The notes below the pieces were generated by a model. It worked only from the letters and a program-made list of their open reading frames with translations, searched no databases and had not been told where the DNA came from. DNA of 43,642 bases from Lysobacterales bacterium. Lineage in GTDB: Bacteria > Pseudomonadota > Gammaproteobacteria > Xanthomonadales > Xanthomonadaceae. This document shows positions 8,791 to 16,200 of the stretch, piece after piece. The position numbers were made by a program, and so were the translations under genes. Position 1 is the first letter of the stretch. Each line of letters begins with the position of its first letter. Location: positions 1-43,642 of the forward strand of contig JAATFG010000118.1 of assembly GCA_015655355.1 (NCBI GenBank), written 5' to 3'.

Positions 8791-9180
8791 TCAGCCTGCC
8801 GCCTGGGTGAAATTCAACTCGATCCCATTGCCGGCCGGATCGCGCAGGAAAATCTGTTTCTGTGCGAGCAGCGGCACTTCGTCCACGACGCAGTCGACGT
8901 CGTGCTGGCGCAGGCGGGCTTCCATTGCCGCCGCGTCGGTGCAGGTGAAGGCAATGTGGTCGAAGGTGGTGGCGATGCCGGGCGCACGGCTTTCGCCGGC
9001 GGCGGTTTCGGTCAGGTGCAGCACGTCGCGTTCCCCGGCGTACAGCCAGTGGCCGTGACTGCGAAAGGGTGGGCGCCATCCTTCTTCCAAGCCGATCACG
9101 TCCGTGTAGAAATCGCGCAGCGCATCGAGCAGCGGACGCGGCGCGCGCAGGTTGTAGTGATTCAGGCCGGCGACGGGCAT
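8791..9180 (-). CDS. VOC (glyoxalase/dioxygenase superfamily) protein
   Basis: 129-residue protein with the paired beta-alpha-beta-beta-beta modules of the vicinal oxygen chelate fold. Candidate metal ligands sit in the expected places: H8 in GLNHYNLRAP, H55 in DVLHL, H75 in FDHIAFTC and E121 in DPAGNGIELNF. The GNGIELNF ending is typical of VOC lyases and dioxygenase-like members. It is probably a small metalloenzyme acting on a cytoplasmic metabolite, but the reaction cannot be inferred. The ATG at 9180 lies 6 bp after the trmB stop, so it is the last gene of the thiS-thiG-trmB cluster and is probably co-transcribed with it. Confidence 0.85.
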   Translation of the reverse strand: MPVAGLNHYNLRAPRPLLDALRDFYTDVIGLEEGWRPPFRSHGHWLYAGERDVLHLTETAAGESRAPGIATTFDHIAFTCTDAAAMEARLRQHDVDCVVDEVPLLAQKQIFLRDPAGNGIELNFTQAAG

Positions 9181-9186
9181 GCGTGG

Positions 9187-9921
9187 TTACACCCGGTCGT
9201 AGAGCAAATCCCAGACCCCGTGGCCGAGCTTCTGCCCGCGCGTCTCGAAGTGGGTTTGCGGGCGCCATTCCGGGCGCGGCACCGAACCGCGCGCGCCGGC
9301 GCGGTTGTTCAGGCCTGCGGCCGCATCGAGCACATCCCGCATGTGCTCGGCATACGGCTCCCAGTCGGTGGCCAGATGCAGACGCCCGCCGACGCGAAGC
9401 TTGCGCACGAGCAGTTGCGCGAATTCCGGCTGCACCAGGCGGCGCTTGTTGTGGCGCTTCTTGTGCCACGGGTCGGGGAAGTAGATGCGAATTTCGTCCA
9501 GCGCGCCATCGGCGACCTCGAAGTTCAGCACTTCGACCGCGTCGTGGTGGTAGACGCGCGCGTTCGTGCTGCCGTCCTCGGCCAGTGCGTTGAGCAAACG
9601 GCCGACGCCCGGCGCGTGCACTTCGAGGCCGATGTAGTTGCGCGTCGCGTCCTGCTTCGCCGCGAAGCGCAGCGCGTCGCCGTTGCCGGTGCCGATTTCC
9701 AGCACCAACGGATGCGCGTTGCCGAACACCTGCGCGTAATCGCGCAATTCGCCGCTGTAGTCGAGGCCGAACTGCGGCCATTGTTCGTCGAACGCGCGCT
9801 GCTGTGCATCGGTGAAGCGGCCCTGGCGCAGCACGAAGCTGCGGATTTCGCGGCGGCCTTCGGTCTTGGTGAACGGCTTGGGCGGCATCTTCGCCCCGGG
9901 AGAATTGAACGGATCGGTCAT
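9187..9921 (-). CDS. trmB: tRNA (guanine-N7-)-methyltransferase
   Basis: Class I SAM-dependent enzyme that makes m7G46 in the tRNA variable loop; 244 residues, the usual length. SAM-binding motif LEIGTGNGD is at 74-82. The diagnostic TrmB signature [15 protein letters not shown] starts at 147, with [10 protein letters not shown] at 185 and the C-terminal [22 protein letters not shown]. It starts 3 bp after the thiG stop, implying co-transcription with the thiamine genes. Every catalytic signature is intact. Confidence 0.97.
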   Translation of the reverse strand: MTDPFNSPGAKMPPKPFTKTEGRREIRSFVLRQGRFTDAQQRAFDEQWPQFGLDYSGELRDYAQVFGNAHPLVLEIGTGNGDALRFAAKQDATRNYIGLEVHAPGVGRLLNALAEDGSTNARVYHHDAVEVLNFEVADGALDEIRIYFPDPWHKKRHNKRRLVQPEFAQLLVRKLRVGGRLHLATDWEPYAEHMRDVLDAAAGLNNRAGARGSVPRPEWRPQTHFETRGQKLGHGVWDLLYDRV

Positions 9922-9924
9922 CGT

Positions 9925-10719
9925 TCAACCAATCAGGCCATCGACCGGACTCGACGCGTTCGCATGACGCTTGCGCGGAATGCGCCCGGCGAGGAACGCC
10001 TCGCGCCCGGCCTGTACGGCTTTCCGCATCGCGCTGGCCATCAGGACCGGGTTCTTTGCGCCGGCGATCGCGGTGTTCATCAGGATGCCGTCGCAACCCA
10101 GTTCCATCGCGATGGCCGCATCGGACGCGGTGCCGACGCCGGCATCGACGATGATCGGCACCTTCGCGTTGTCGATGATTTCGGCCAGGCTCCACTTGTT
10201 CTGGATGCCGAGGCCGGAACCAATGGGTGCCGCCAGCGGCATCACCGCGACGCAGCCGATTTCTTCGAGGCGCTTGGCGAGGATCGGGTCGTCGCTGGTG
10301 TAGACCATCACGTCGAAGCCGTCGGCGACCAGCAGTTCGGCGGCCCTGAGGGTTTCGACGACGTTCGGGTACAAGGTCTTCTGGTCGCCGAGCACTTCGA
10401 GCTTGACCAGCTTGTGCCCGTCGAGCAACTCGCGCGCCAGCTTGCAGGTGCGCACGGCTTCGGCCGCGTCGTAGCAGCCGGCGGTGTTCGGCAGCAAGGT
10501 GAATTCGTCAGGTGGCAACGCGTCGAGCAGGCTCGGTTCGTCCGGCGACTGGCCGAGGTTGATGCGGCGGATCGCGGCGGTGACGATCTGCGCGCCGGCG
10601 GCCAGCGTGGCCTGGCGGGTTTCGTCGAAGTCCTTGAACTTGCCGGTGCCGGTGATCAGGCGCGAGCCGTAGGCCTTGCCCGCGATGACGAGCGGGTCGT
10701 TGGGGAGCGTGTCGTTCAT
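9925..10719 (-). CDS. thiG: Thiazole synthase
   Basis: Makes the thiazole phosphate of thiamine from 1-deoxy-xylulose 5-phosphate, dehydroglycine and the ThiS thiocarboxylate. It is a cytoplasmic TIM-barrel enzyme of 264 residues. The Schiff-base lysine K106 is in [10 protein letters not shown]. Phosphate-binding loops are GSGLG (167-171) and [35 protein letters not shown] completes the family pattern. The ATG at 10719 lies 66 bp downstream of thiS, its sulfur-carrier partner. No other thi genes are in the window. Confidence 0.97.
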   Translation of the reverse strand: MNDTLPNDPLVIAGKAYGSRLITGTGKFKDFDETRQATLAAGAQIVTAAIRRINLGQSPDEPSLLDALPPDEFTLLPNTAGCYDAAEAVRTCKLARELLDGHKLVKLEVLGDQKTLYPNVVETLRAAELLVADGFDVMVYTSDDPILAKRLEEIGCVAVMPLAAPIGSGLGIQNKWSLAEIIDNAKVPIIVDAGVGTASDAAIAMELGCDGILMNTAIAGAKNPVLMASAMRKAVQAGREAFLAGRIPRKRHANASSPVDGLIG

Positions 10720-10785
10720 GTGCGAATTATCGCCGAATTTCCGCCGCCCCGCCCCGTGCCAGTCCGTGCGCTTCGGGCATCGCGA

Positions 10786-10986
10786 TCAGCCGCCACCGAG
10801 GGCGTGCACGATTTCCACCTTGTCGGCGTCGTTCAACGCGTGCGTTGCATGCTGGCCGCGCGGCACGATCTCGCCGTTGACTTCCACCGCGACGCGGCGC
10901 TGGGCGAGGTTTTCGCGTTCGAGCAGTGCGGAGATGCTGCTGCCGGCGGGGAGGTCGCGGGGCTGGCCGTTGAGCTGGATCTGCAT
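10786..10986 (-). CDS. thiS: Thiamine sulfur-carrier protein
   Basis: 66-residue ubiquitin-like sulfur carrier whose C-terminal glycine is adenylated and thiocarboxylated (by ThiF/ThiI-type enzymes elsewhere) and then donates sulfur to ThiG. It begins MQIQLNGQPRDL, contains the typical VAVEVNGEIVPR strand, and ends VEIVHALGGG, giving the required Gly-Gly terminus. The ATG at 10986 was chosen because it begins the beta-grasp fold; in-frame codons upstream would add 5-15 residues without homology logic. No clear Shine-Dalgarno precedes it. It lies directly upstream of thiG. A TATGAT hexamer on the minus strand near 11043 could be its -10 box. Confidence 0.92.
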   Translation of the reverse strand: MQIQLNGQPRDLPAGSSISALLERENLAQRRVAVEVNGEIVPRGQHATHALNDADKVEIVHALGGG

Positions 10987-11082
10987 GCGCTTATTGTGCA
11001 TCTGCCGCAGCGCGGCGTGAATGGCGTACACGAAAGTGAAATCATAGTGTCACTGACGCCTGCCGTACCACCGGGGAAAACC

Positions 11083-12825
11083 ATGCTTCGCAACCGTATC
11101 CGCACCGCCGTCCTGCTGGCCCTGGCCACGACGAGCGTACCCGCCTTCGCGCAAAGCCACGAATACAGCCAGACCTGGTTTTTCGGCGACAGCCTCACCG
11201 ACAGCGGCTTTTTCGGCGCACGCTTCACCACCAATCCGGGCCAGGTCTGGTCGCAGAACTTGGCCGCGTACTACGGCACCGATGCGACTTCCAGCGTCAA
11301 TGGCGGTACCAATTACGCGATCGGTGGGGCGCGCCTGGCCGTGCCGGCTTCCGATCCCGCGGAGATTTCGGTCGTCGACCAGATCAATCAATACCTCGGC
11401 GCGCACGACAATGCTGCCGACCCGAATGCCTTGTACACGGTCTGGGGCGGCAACAACGATCTGCTCTCGTTCGACCTGACCCAGCCGCTGGGCACGCAGA
11501 TGGTCGGTGCGGTAAGCGCGTTGCAGGCCGCCGGTGCACGCTACATCGTGGTGCCGACGATTCCCGACATCGGCCTGACGCCCACCGCCACCAGCGAGGG
11601 CATTGGAGCCATTGCCACCTCCGTCGCCGACAGTTTCAACACGCAGATCTTCGATGCGCTGGCCGCGGCCAACATCCACGTGATCCCGCTCAACACCTTC
11701 GGCCTGGTGCAGCAACTGGTGGCGAATCCTTCGGCCTACGGTTTCGTCAACGTCACCGATCCGGCCTGCACCACGTCCAGTTCGGTGGATTGCACGCCGG
11801 CCGATTACGTCACCCCGGATGCCGATCGCACCTATCTGTTCGCCGACGGCGTGCATCCGACTTCGTATACCCACGAACTGCTGGCGCAGGCGGCCGAAGC
11901 GATGCTCGAAGGTCCGCGCGAAATCGCGGTACTGCCGCAGTCGGCGCTGGCCAGCGGGCGTGCGCGCGTGGCGCAGGTGGCGAACCACGTCGGCGACGCG
12001 GCCGGGGCCGACGGCCTGCACTGGTGGGGCGGTTTGAACGGGCAGGGCCGCAGCGACGGCGACAGCAACCTCTATCACGGCATCGAACCCAGCGGCCTGT
12101 TCGGCATCGACTGGAGCGAGCAGGGCGTCGTCGCCGGCGCCTTCGTCGGCTACGGCCGCGGCAAGCTGGACTGGGCGCAGGACGCCGGTTCCTATCGCCA
12201 GCGCGAAACCACGTTCGGCGGCTTCGTCGGCTTCTACGTGCAGAACTACTGGCTTGATGCGCAGATCAGCCGCACCGACCTGAACTACGACCTCGACCGC
12301 GAAGTGCATCTTGGACCAGTGACGCAGCACTACACCGGTTCGACCGGCGGCAACAATGTCGCCGTTGCCTTCGCCGGTGGCTACGACTTCAATGCCGGCG
12401 CCTGGCAGCACGGACCGGTGCTGGACTTGTCCCTGCAGGACGTGCACCTGGATGGCTACGCGGAACGCCAGACCGACGCGTTGGCGCTGGCTTATCCGAA
12501 GCAGGACGTCGAATCGCTGCTGGGCGGCCTCGGCTGGCAGGCCAGCTTCCGTTTCGACAGTGGCCTGACCCCGTACCTGAAAGTGATGGCGCGGCACGAA
12601 TTCCGCGATGCGCCGGAGCAGGCGTGGGCCAGCGACATCAGCATGCCGGAAACCTTGCCGTACGCGGTGCCGGGTTTGCAGACCGACAAGAACTGGGGCG
12701 AGGCCACGCTCGGCCTGCGTGCACATTTCGCCGGCTTGTCCGCCGATGTCGGCGTGGACGGCACCTTCGCGCGCGATGGCGGCAATGACCTTGGCGCGTT
12801 CGTCAGCATCGGCGGGAGCTTCTGA
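11083..12825 (+). CDS. GDSL esterase/lipase autotransporter (EstA-like)
   Basis: Outer-membrane-anchored serine esterase secreted by the type Va route, 580 residues. A signal peptide runs to about A23 (VPAFA-QS). The passenger is a GDSL hydrolase: block I WFFGDSLTDSG with nucleophile S37, block II GGTNYAIGGA, block III VWGGNNDLL with N124, and block V DGVHPTSYTHEL with D255 and H258. From about residue 310 a beta-barrel translocator alternates hydrophobic and polar residues and ends in a C-terminal Phe (GAFVSIGGSF), as needed for Bam insertion. Pseudomonas EstA is the known model, involved in rhamnolipid and motility phenotypes; the role here is inference. The ATG at 11083 is preceded by GGGGAAAA. 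The frame is open far upstream, but that part is antisense to thiG/trmB. The gene is divergent from thiS. Confidence 0.93.
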   Translation: MLRNRIRTAVLLALATTSVPAFAQSHEYSQTWFFGDSLTDSGFFGARFTTNPGQVWSQNLAAYYGTDATSSVNGGTNYAIGGARLAVPASDPAEISVVDQINQYLGAHDNAADPNALYTVWGGNNDLLSFDLTQPLGTQMVGAVSALQAAGARYIVVPTIPDIGLTPTATSEGIGAIATSVADSFNTQIFDALAAANIHVIPLNTFGLVQQLVANPSAYGFVNVTDPACTTSSSVDCTPADYVTPDADRTYLFADGVHPTSYTHELLAQAAEAMLEGPREIAVLPQSALASGRARVAQVANHVGDAAGADGLHWWGGLNGQGRSDGDSNLYHGIEPSGLFGIDWSEQGVVAGAFVGYGRGKLDWAQDAGSYRQRETTFGGFVGFYVQNYWLDAQISRTDLNYDLDREVHLGPVTQHYTGSTGGNNVAVAFAGGYDFNAGAWQHGPVLDLSLQDVHLDGYAERQTDALALAYPKQDVESLLGGLGWQASFRFDSGLTPYLKVMARHEFRDAPEQAWASDISMPETLPYAVPGLQTDKNWGEATLGLRAHFAGLSADVGVDGTFARDGGNDLGAFVSIGGSF

Positions 12826-12831
12826 TAGAAT
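12826..12831 (+). promoter_or_regulatory. Candidate -10 box for tRNA-Gly
   Basis: TAGAAT (5 of 6 bases of TATAAT) begins one base after the stop of the autotransporter gene and 16 bp before the tRNA 5' end. No good -35 is visible 17 bp upstream (inside the coding end), so this is a weak call. It would give a leader of only a few nucleotides. Confidence 0.4.
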
Positions 12832-12841
12832 CGCCGCCGAT

Positions 12842-12915
12842 GCGGGTGTAGTTCAATGGTAGAACTGTAGCTTCCCAAGCTACTAGCGTGGGTTCGATTC
12901 CCATCACCCGCTCCA
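12842..12915 (+). tRNA. tRNA-Gly (anticodon CCC)
   Basis: Complete cloverleaf of 74 nt with encoded CCA. The acceptor is GCGGGTG/CACCCGC (12842-12848 with 12905-12911), discriminator T12912, CCA 12913-12915. D stem is GTTC/GAAC. Anticodon stem GTAGC/GCTAC encloses loop TTCCCAA, so the anticodon is CCC, reading GGG codons. The T arm is GTGGG/CCCAT with loop TTCGATT. It sits 16 bp after the autotransporter stop and is closed by a strong terminator. Confidence 0.97.
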
Positions 12916-12924
12916 AACTATCGT

Positions 12925-12957
12925 GAAAACGCCTGCTTTTTGCAGGCGTTTTCTTTT
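12925..12957 (+). terminator. Strong intrinsic terminator after tRNA-Gly
   Basis: Perfect 12-bp stem GAAAACGCCTGC (12925-12936) / GCAGGCGTTTTC (12942-12953), 5-nt T loop, then TTTT. It ends the tRNA-Gly transcript only ten bases after CCA. It also lies immediately before the rimK Shine-Dalgarno (GGAG at 12958). Confidence 0.92.
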
Positions 12958-12970
12958 GGAGCGCGGCGCG

Positions 12971-13849
12971 ATGAAGCTGGCGATTCTTTCCCGCAACACC
13001 CGGCTGTATTCGACCAGGCGCCTGGTCGAAGCGGCGCGCGCGCGCGGCCACGTGGTGCGCGTGCTGGATCCGCTGCGCTGCTACATGCGCATTGCCAGCG
13101 ACGGCTTCCAGGTGCACTACATGGGCAAGTCGCTGCATGGCTTCGACGCGGTGCTGCCGCGCATCGGTGCCTCGATCACCCGCTACGGCACCGCGGTGCT
13201 GCGCCAGTTCGAGCTGATGGGCAGTTACACGCCGAACTCCTCGGTGGCAATCCTGCGCGCGCGCGACAAGCTGCACGCGCACCAGTTGCTGGCGCGCGAA
13301 GGCATCGGCCTGCCGACCACCGTGTTCGGCGACAACCCGGACGACACCGCCGACCTGTTGTCGATGCTCGGTCCGCCGCCACACGTGATCAAGCTCACCG
13401 AAGGCACCCAGGGCGCGGGCGTGATGCTGACCGAGAAATTGGCGGCGTCGAGGGGCGTGGTCGAGGCCTTGCGCGGCCTGTACGCGAACTTCGTGGTGCA
13501 GGAGTTCATCGGCGAGGCCGAAGGCGCCGACCTGCGCTGCTTCGTGATCGGCGATCGCGTCGTCGCGTCGATGCGCCGGCAAGCGCCGGAAGGCGATTTC
13601 CGCTCCAACCTGCATCGCGGCGGCAGTGCGGAAAAAGTCGAAGCCAGCACCGAGGAGCAGGGCGTCGCGGTGCGTGCGGCGCGCAGCCTCGGCCTGTACA
13701 TCGCCGGCGTCGACCTGATCCGCTCGCGGCGCGGCCCGCTGGTGCTGGAAGTCAACTCGACCCCCGGGCTGGAAGGGATAGAAAATATCTGTGGATTGGA
13801 CATCGCCGGCGAAATTGTCGGCTTTGTCGAGAAAAATGCGGTGAAGTGA
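12971..13849 (+). CDS. rimK: Ribosomal protein S6--L-glutamate ligase (ATP-grasp)
   Basis: ATP-grasp ligase that adds glutamates to the C-terminus of ribosomal protein S6; some family members make poly-alpha-glutamate. It has 292 residues against about 300 in E. coli. N-terminal [18 protein letters not shown] is typical. ATP-grasp elements are visible: [17 protein letters not shown] (nucleotide-binding lysine and glycine-rich loop), [33 protein letters not shown] and the metal-binding [12 protein letters not shown]. Another in-frame ATG at 12923 lies within the terminator, so 12971 with GGAG nine bases upstream is the start. No room is left for an ordinary promoter between terminator and gene. 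It is followed by a palindrome and a non-coding stretch. Confidence 0.95.
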   Translation: MKLAILSRNTRLYSTRRLVEAARARGHVVRVLDPLRCYMRIASDGFQVHYMGKSLHGFDAVLPRIGASITRYGTAVLRQFELMGSYTPNSSVAILRARDKLHAHQLLAREGIGLPTTVFGDNPDDTADLLSMLGPPPHVIKLTEGTQGAGVMLTEKLAASRGVVEALRGLYANFVVQEFIGEAEGADLRCFVIGDRVVASMRRQAPEGDFRSNLHRGGSAEKVEASTEEQGVAVRAARSLGLYIAGVDLIRSRRGPLVLEVNSTPGLEGIENICGLDIAGEIVGFVEKNAVK

Positions 13850-13865
13850 TTGCATCTTTCGGTTT

Positions 13866-13887
13866 GGTAGTCGGTCGACCGACTGCC
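13866..13887. repeat. Near-perfect 22-bp palindrome after rimK
   Basis: The core AGTCGGTCGACCGACT (13869-13884) is a perfect 16-bp palindrome. It extends to 22 bp with one G-T pair per strand in RNA (GGT...GCC). It begins 17 bp after the rimK stop. As RNA it would fold into a 9-bp stem with a TCGA loop. The nearest T run is about 17 nt further on, so it is not a canonical intrinsic terminator, and a dyad operator is equally possible. Confidence 0.6.
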
Positions 13888-13909
13888 GCCCTCCCCAATT
13901 CACGTTTTT

Positions 13910-13926
13910 TTAACGAGCGCTTAATC
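13910..13926 (+). promoter_or_regulatory. Candidate OmpR-family direct-repeat site
   Basis: Two TTAA-centred half sites, TTAACGAGC and TTAATCGTG, repeat in the same orientation exactly 11 bp apart (TTAA at 13910 and 13921). One helical turn between direct repeats is how winged-helix OmpR/PhoB regulators bind. An OmpR-type regulator gene starts 230 bp downstream. That this is its site is inference. Confidence 0.35.
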
Positions 13927-13944
13927 GTGCCTGGGCTAGTCTTC

Positions 13945-14038
13945 AGGGACCGGAATACTGTCGCTCCTCGTCAGGACATCAGGATTACGGTAATCGGGGT
14001 TGTTTTGGCCCGGGCAGCGAACCTGCCCGGGCATTTTT
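13945..14038 (+). ncRNA. Candidate small RNA or attenuated leader
   Basis: Proposed transcript of roughly 90 nt ending at the terminator 14008-14037. The 5' end is a guess: a weak -10-like TAGTCT at 13937-13942 follows the TTAA boxes. The body contains a GATTAC/GTAATC dyad and an unpaired-looking TCGGGGTTGTTTT segment before the terminator. No coding frame with a Shine-Dalgarno is visible. The alternative is that it is the leader of the response-regulator mRNA with factor-independent attenuation. Confidence 0.35.
14008..14037 (+). terminator. Strong intrinsic terminator upstream of the response regulator
   Basis: Perfect 10-bp GC-rich stem GCCCGGGCAG (14008-14017) / CTGCCCGGGC (14023-14032) with loop CGAAC, then ATTTTT. 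It lies 120 bp before the response-regulator ATG and about 160 bp after the rimK stop. Confidence 0.9.
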
Positions 14039-14156
14039 CTGCGCGCAACCCCATGCCGCGATCGGCGCGCTGTCGCCGCATCGGGCGATTTGTTAAGTTG
14101 CGCGGGAACCGTGGCCGCTGTTCGTGGTCGATACGCTCACACAACAGGACACCCGC

Positions 14157-14840
14157 ATGCGCATTCTCGTCATCGAAGACAACCGCGACATCGCCGCCAA
14201 CCTCGGCGACTACCTCGAAGACCATGGCCATACGGTCGATTTCGCCGCCGACGGCGTCACCGGCCTGCACCTGGCCGTGGTGCACGATTTCGACGCCATC
14301 GTGCTCGACCTCAACCTGCCGGGCATGGATGGGCTGGAAGTGGCGCGCAAGCTGCGTACCGAAGCGCGCAAACAGACCCCGGTGCTGATGCTCACCGCGC
14401 GCGATGCGCTGGAACACAAGCTGGCCGGCTTCGACGCCGGCGCCGACGACTATCTGGTCAAGCCGTTCGCGCTGCAGGAAGTGGAGGTGCGGCTCAACGC
14501 GCTGGCGCGCCGCGGCAAGGGCGTGCAGACCCGCGTGCTGGAAACAGGCGACCTCGAATACAACCTCGACACCCTCGAAGTGCGCCGCCGGGGCAAGCTG
14601 CTGCAACTCAACCCGACCGCGCTGAAGATTCTGCAGGCACTGATGGAAGCCGCGCCGGCGGTGGTCACCCGGCAGGAACTGGAAACCCGCGTGTGGGGCG
14701 AGGAACTGCCGGATTCGGATTCCTTGCGCGTGCACATCCACGGCCTGCGCGCGGTGGTCGACAAGCCCTTCGACGTGCCGATGATCCAGACCCGCCACGG
14801 CATCGGCTACCGCATCGCCGCGCCCGATGCCTCAAGCTGA
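14157..14840 (+). CDS. OmpR/PhoB-family response regulator
   Basis: Two-component DNA-binding regulator of 227 residues. The receiver domain (1-118) has acidic pocket E7/D8, phospho-acceptor D51 in IVLDLNLPGMDGL, T80 in MLTARD and K102 in LVKPF. The C-terminal winged helix (about 125-222) contains LNPTALKILQALMEAAPAVVTR and HGLRAVVDKPFD...TRHGIGYRI. The ATG at 14157 is used because the receiver begins MRILVIEDN and CAGGA precedes it; an ATG-like extension to 14124 adds no domain. It is translationally coupled to the histidine kinase (14-bp overlap). Direct TTAA repeats upstream could be an autoregulatory site. The stimulus is unknown. Confidence 0.95.
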   Translation: MRILVIEDNRDIAANLGDYLEDHGHTVDFAADGVTGLHLAVVHDFDAIVLDLNLPGMDGLEVARKLRTEARKQTPVLMLTARDALEHKLAGFDAGADDYLVKPFALQEVEVRLNALARRGKGVQTRVLETGDLEYNLDTLEVRRRGKLLQLNPTALKILQALMEAAPAVVTRQELETRVWGEELPDSDSLRVHIHGLRAVVDKPFDVPMIQTRHGIGYRIAAPDASS

Positions 14841-16200
14841 TTTGCCGAATGCCGTGCCCCGCGTGCGTCGGCGCGCGTTCCGGCGCCGCCTGCGCACCCG
14901 CATCATCCTGTCGTTCTTCCTGCTCGGGTTCTGCCTGACCGCGCTGTTCGCGTGGCTCACCGACGTGGCGCGCCAACGCGTCGAGAACCAACTGGTCGAA
15001 GACGTGATGAACCGGAACATCGACGCCAGCGCGCGCCAGTTCTATGCCGACCCGAGCAAGCCGCCGCAGGTCGGCGTGCAGCAGATCCTCGCCTTTGCCT
15101 ATCCGGCCGAGAAGTTCGACAAGGTTCGTCAGGAAAAGCCGGAATGGGCCAAGCTGCCCGACGGCATCTACCCCTTCACCGACATCGAGAACGGCGAGCC
15201 GTTCTCGTACAAGCTCGCCGTGCGCAAGACGCCGCAGGCATGGTTCTTCCTCGCCTACGACACCAGCCAGGCCACGCGCAGCGCGGCCAAGCTGCGCCAG
15301 TGGCTGTATCTGGCGGTGCTGCTATTCGGCGCCGGTTCGCTGCTGATCGGTTGGTGGTCGGCGGCGCGGGTGATGTCGCCGGTGTCGGACCTGGCGCGGC
15401 GTCTGCGCGCGTATCGCGGCCAGGAAAACCCGAAGCCGCTGGCGAACTATTTTCCCGAGGACGAAGTCGGCGAACTGGCGCGCGCACTGGACGATTACGC
15501 CGAGCAATTGACCGAACGCGTGCAGCGCGACCGCGAATTCAACAACGACGTCTCGCATGAACTGCGCACGCCGCTGGCGGTGATCCGCGGTGCGACCGAA
15601 TTGCTGCTGTCCAGCCCGAACCTCGACGACAAATTGCATACGCGCCTGCTGCGCATCCAGCGCGCCGAGCAGCAATGCACCGACCTGATCGGCTCGCTGC
15701 TGCTGCTGTCGCGCAACGAGCGCGGCGCCGGCCACACCACGGTGTCGAAGCTCGTCGAGCAATTGCTCGATTCGCATCGCGCGCAGTTGGGCGGTAAACA
15801 GCTGGATTTGCGCGTCGAAGGCGAAAGCGGGCTGGTCGTCGACGCGCCGGAAGCGGCGCTGTCGGTCGCGCTCGGCAATCTGATCGGCAACGCGGTCAAG
15901 TACACCCAGCAGGGCGAAGTGTGCGTGCGCCTGCGCGGCGATGCGGTGGACGTGATCGACACCGGCCCCGGCCTGAGCGCGGAAGACGCGGCGCGGCTGT
16001 TCGAGCGCGGTTATCGCGGCAGCCACGCCGGCAATTCGCAAGGCGGCGGCATCGGCCTGTCGATCGTCAGCCGCCTGTGCGAGTTGTACGACTGGCAGGT
16101 CGAGATTCGCCCGCGCGACGACGGCACGCGCGGCGTGGTCGCCACGCTGAGTTTCAGCGCAGGCGCGACAATACCGACTGCGTCGGCCGGGCCAGGTTGA
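14827..16200 (+). CDS. Sensor histidine kinase, partner of the OmpR-type regulator
   Basis: Membrane sensor kinase of 457 residues. TM1 is at about 25-45 and TM2 at about 157-177, flanking a ~110-residue periplasmic sensor domain with no recognised fold. After a HAMP-like linker comes the H box FNNDVSHELRTPLAVI with phospho-acceptor H244. Then follow the N box GNLIGNAVKYT, G1 VIDTGPGLS and G2 GGGIGLSIV. All catalytic boxes are present. It starts inside the regulator's last codons, so the two are expressed together. Its 3' end overlaps the metF 3' end by 47 bp on the opposite strand; the last ~13 residues (ATIPTASAGPG) lie beyond the usual kinase end and are encoded in that overlap. Confidence 0.94.
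   Translation: MPQADLPNAVPRVRRRAFRRRLRTRIILSFFLLGFCLTALFAWLTDVARQRVENQLVEDVMNRNIDASARQFYADPSKPPQVGVQQILAFAYPAEKFDKVRQEKPEWAKLPDGIYPFTDIENGEPFSYKLAVRKTPQAWFFLAYDTSQATRSAAKLRQWLYLAVLLFGAGSLLIGWWSAARVMSPVSDLARRLRAYRGQENPKPLANYFPEDEVGELARALDDYAEQLTERVQRDREFNNDVSHELRTPLAVIRGATELLLSSPNLDDKLHTRLLRIQRAEQQCTDLIGSLLLLSRNERGAGHTTVSKLVEQLLDSHRAQLGGKQLDLRVEGESGLVVDAPEAALSVALGNLIGNAVKYTQQGEVCVRLRGDAVDVIDTGPGLSAEDAARLFERGYRGSHAGNSQGGGIGLSIVSRLCELYDWQVEIRPRDDGTRGVVATLSFSAGATIPTASAGPG

Larger units (their letters stand above)
13850..14156 (+). other. 307-bp non-coding stretch between rimK and the response regulator
   Basis: No credible coding frame. In order it holds: a 22-bp near-palindrome (13866-13887); a T7 run (13905-13911); paired TTAA boxes 11 bp apart (13910 and 13921); a small GATTAC-G-GTAATC inverted repeat (13983-13995); a strong intrinsic terminator (14008-14037); and a 120-bp leader to the response-regulator ATG. 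The terminator, with no gene before it for 150 bp, implies either a small RNA or a prematurely terminated leader. Confidence 0.7.

Noticed and set aside
11033..11056. CRP/Clp-like site between thiS and the autotransporter
   Set aside because: The GTGA and TCAC half sites are 10 bp apart rather than 8, which breaks the dimer geometry.
10987..11082. TPP riboswitch before thiS
   Set aside because: No CTGAGA/ACCTGA-type core in the 96-bp gap, which is too short for the aptamer plus leader.
8902..12825. A 1307-residue plus-strand open frame
   Set aside because: Only the part from 11083 has a signal peptide and GDSL/autotransporter motifs. The upstream part is antisense to VOC, trmB, thiG and thiS and has no domain logic.
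12842..12915. tRNA-Gly as an integration site for a genomic island
   Set aside because: No integrase, direct repeat of the tRNA 3' end or compositional change follows; rimK and housekeeping genes continue.
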